Below are positions 63,008 to 64,000 of a stretch of 64,000 nt of DNA, one piece after another. The position numbers and the translations under genes were made by a program. Where the stretch lies: contig JAEWSC010000095.1 of the NCBI GenBank assembly GCA_023398575.1, positions 1-64,000 of the forward strand, read 5' to 3'. The DNA is from Bacillota bacterium (lineage in GTDB: Bacteria; Bacillota; Clostridia; Christensenellales; Aristaeellaceae). Every line of letters starts with the position of its first letter. Position 1 is the first letter of the stretch. The notes under the pieces were generated by a model. It had not been told where the DNA came from and did not search any database. It saw nothing but the letters and a program-made list of their open reading frames with translations.

Positions 63008-64000
63008 TTGAGTTCCCTTATGTATTGTGCATATTCGGCATCATTGCAGTGAACAAAGTGCCCCGGCGCAATTTCGCGCATGGAGGGCTTATCCACCGTA
63101 TAATCATGCTCCTTGGCAGGTACATAGGTGACACGCTTGCGGCGCTTTTCATAATGCGGATCAGGGTAGGGGATAGCGGAAAGCAGTGACTTTGTATAAG
63201 GGTGCAACGGATGTTTGAACAACTCGTCTGATGTGGCCATTTCCACAATTTTGCCAAAGTGCATAACGGCAATTCGGTCGCTGAAATACTTCACAACCGA
63301 AAGGTTATGTGCGATAAACAGTATGGTCAGACCCATGCGCTTGCGCAAATCATTCAAAAGATTGATCACCTGGGCCTGAATGCTGACATCCAGGGCTGAA
63401 ATCGGTTCGTCCGCAATAATCAGATCCGGTTCCATAACGATGGCCCGTGCAATGCCGATTCTCTGCCGCTGGCCGCCGGAGAATTCGTGGGGATACCGGT
63501 CCGCATGCTCAGGTACCAGGCCCACCAGGTCCAGCATTTCAAACACCTTGCGGTCAATATACTTTTTGTCCTTAATACCGCGGATTACCAGGCCCTCGGC
63601 AATAATCTCCCGTACTGTCATACGGGGATTGATGGATGCGATAGGGTCTTGAAATATCATTTGCATTTTGGACATGATCGTATCTTTGGCCGCGGCGGCT
63701 AGTCTGCTTTGATAGGCAGTTTCCTCGTCGGCTATTTTAGCGCGAATACCTTCCATATCGCTTCCAGAAACGTGGGAAAGCTGGGCGTTAAGCGCCTGAA
63801 TGGCCTGAGCATGCTCTTGCTCAATCAACGCCTTCTGCTGGCTGCGGTAAGCGGCATTGCTGCTTTTTGCATCTGCCCTTGCGGTTGCCACCTGTTCGCG
63901 AAGCTCTTTCACATAATTGTTCAATCGGGCCTTTTCAGCTGCGATCATCTGCTGCGCTTTTGCCTCAAGGGTAGCCTTTTCATCCGGATGAAGACGTATG
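63004..64000 (-). CDS. oppF: Oligopeptide ABC transporter ATPase (OppF-like), C-terminal part, with insertion
   Basis: The frame enters from the right edge and is open for 331 codons. From the Q-loop (QMIFQDPIASINPRMTVREI) it is a typical OppF/DppF: signature FSGGQRQRIGIARAI, Walker B LIIADEPISALD, switch His (IAHNLS) and the C-terminal peptide-transporter extension (HPLHPYTKSLLSAIPYPDP). The 109 residues before the Q-loop are an Ala/Gln/Glu-rich coiled coil where the Walker A region should appear about 50 residues upstream, so a long insertion separates the two. It imports or exports peptides with partners off the window. Confidence 0.85.
   Translation of the reverse strand, partial: IRLHPDEKATLEAKAQQMIAAEKARLNNYVKELREQVATARADAKSSNAAYRSQQKALIEQEHAQAIQALNAQLSHVSGSDMEGIRAKIADEETAYQSRLAAAAKDTIMSKMQMIFQDPIASINPRMTVREIIAEGLVIRGIKDKKYIDRKVFEMLDLVGLVPEHADRYPHEFSGGQRQRIGIARAIVMEPDLIIADEPISALDVSIQAQVINLLNDLRKRMGLTILFIAHNLSVVKYFSDRIAVMHFGKIVEMATSDELFKHPLHPYTKSLLSAIPYPDPHYEKRRKRVTYVPAKEHDYTVDKPSMREIAPGHFVHCNDAEYAQYIRELK

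Overview
The window looks like chromosome of a low-to-mid GC Bacillota, probably a gut or anaerobic Clostridia-type organism. Evidence: near-universal AGGAGG ribosome binding sites, GTG and TTG starts, TTGACA-17-TATAAT promoters, a V/A-type ATPase operon in the Enterococcus ntp gene order, and envelope enzymes on Pro/Thr stalks. A Christensenellales-like lineage is my guess from the stalk style and gene content; nothing in the window proves it. Nearly all DNA is coding. I found no rRNA, tRNA or CRISPR array.

Layout. 1-125 is the left end of an IS3-family element that runs off the window. 149-4490 holds an L,D-transpeptidase, a MerR regulator and the aldo/keto reductase plus iron alcohol dehydrogenase pair it probably controls through a 19-bp-spacer promoter. 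4696-7887 pairs a collagen-like surface protein with a GT-C glycosyltransferase. 7960-15409 holds housekeeping redox, permease and cysteine-catabolism genes. 15499-18825 holds an ASCH protein and a nuclease-helicase that resembles single-gene phage defence (Nhi-like). 19594-28288 is a complete nine-gene Na+-type V-ATPase operon with a leader that can form alternative antiterminator and terminator hairpins. 28366-34146 holds a very large subtilase and a second L,D-transpeptidase.

34490-40809 holds two divergent metal-related operons. Leftward: a DUF134 regulator, a C_GCAxxG protein, a NifX-like protein and a two-part permease, behind a promoter decorated with CATATG-centred sites. Rightward: a Fur-family regulator, a small His/Cys membrane protein, znuA, znuC, znuB and a lipoprotein. 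41063-45672 is an AraC-controlled pair of glycoside hydrolases (GH127, GH2). Two hairpin-rich intergenic mosaics (40849-41106 and 58624-59104, the latter containing a TA-flanked MITE) look like interspersed repeats.

The most unusual region is 46446-57392. Two paralogous secreted proteins, each a propeller-like half joined to a solute-binding half, are interleaved with a BlaI/BlaR1-type repressor and M56 protease pair. They are followed by two sugar-type ABC permeases, an HlyD-like adaptor and a MacB-topology permease, with no ATPase gene anywhere in the cluster. I read it as one sensory and transport system under proteolytic derepression. Its function is not known to me. The right end (57480-64000) has a VanY-type carboxypeptidase, gdhA with a predicted pseudoknot leader, a two-domain glycosyltransferase, a thioesterase, a DUF3899 protein and an OppF-type ATPase with a coiled-coil insertion.
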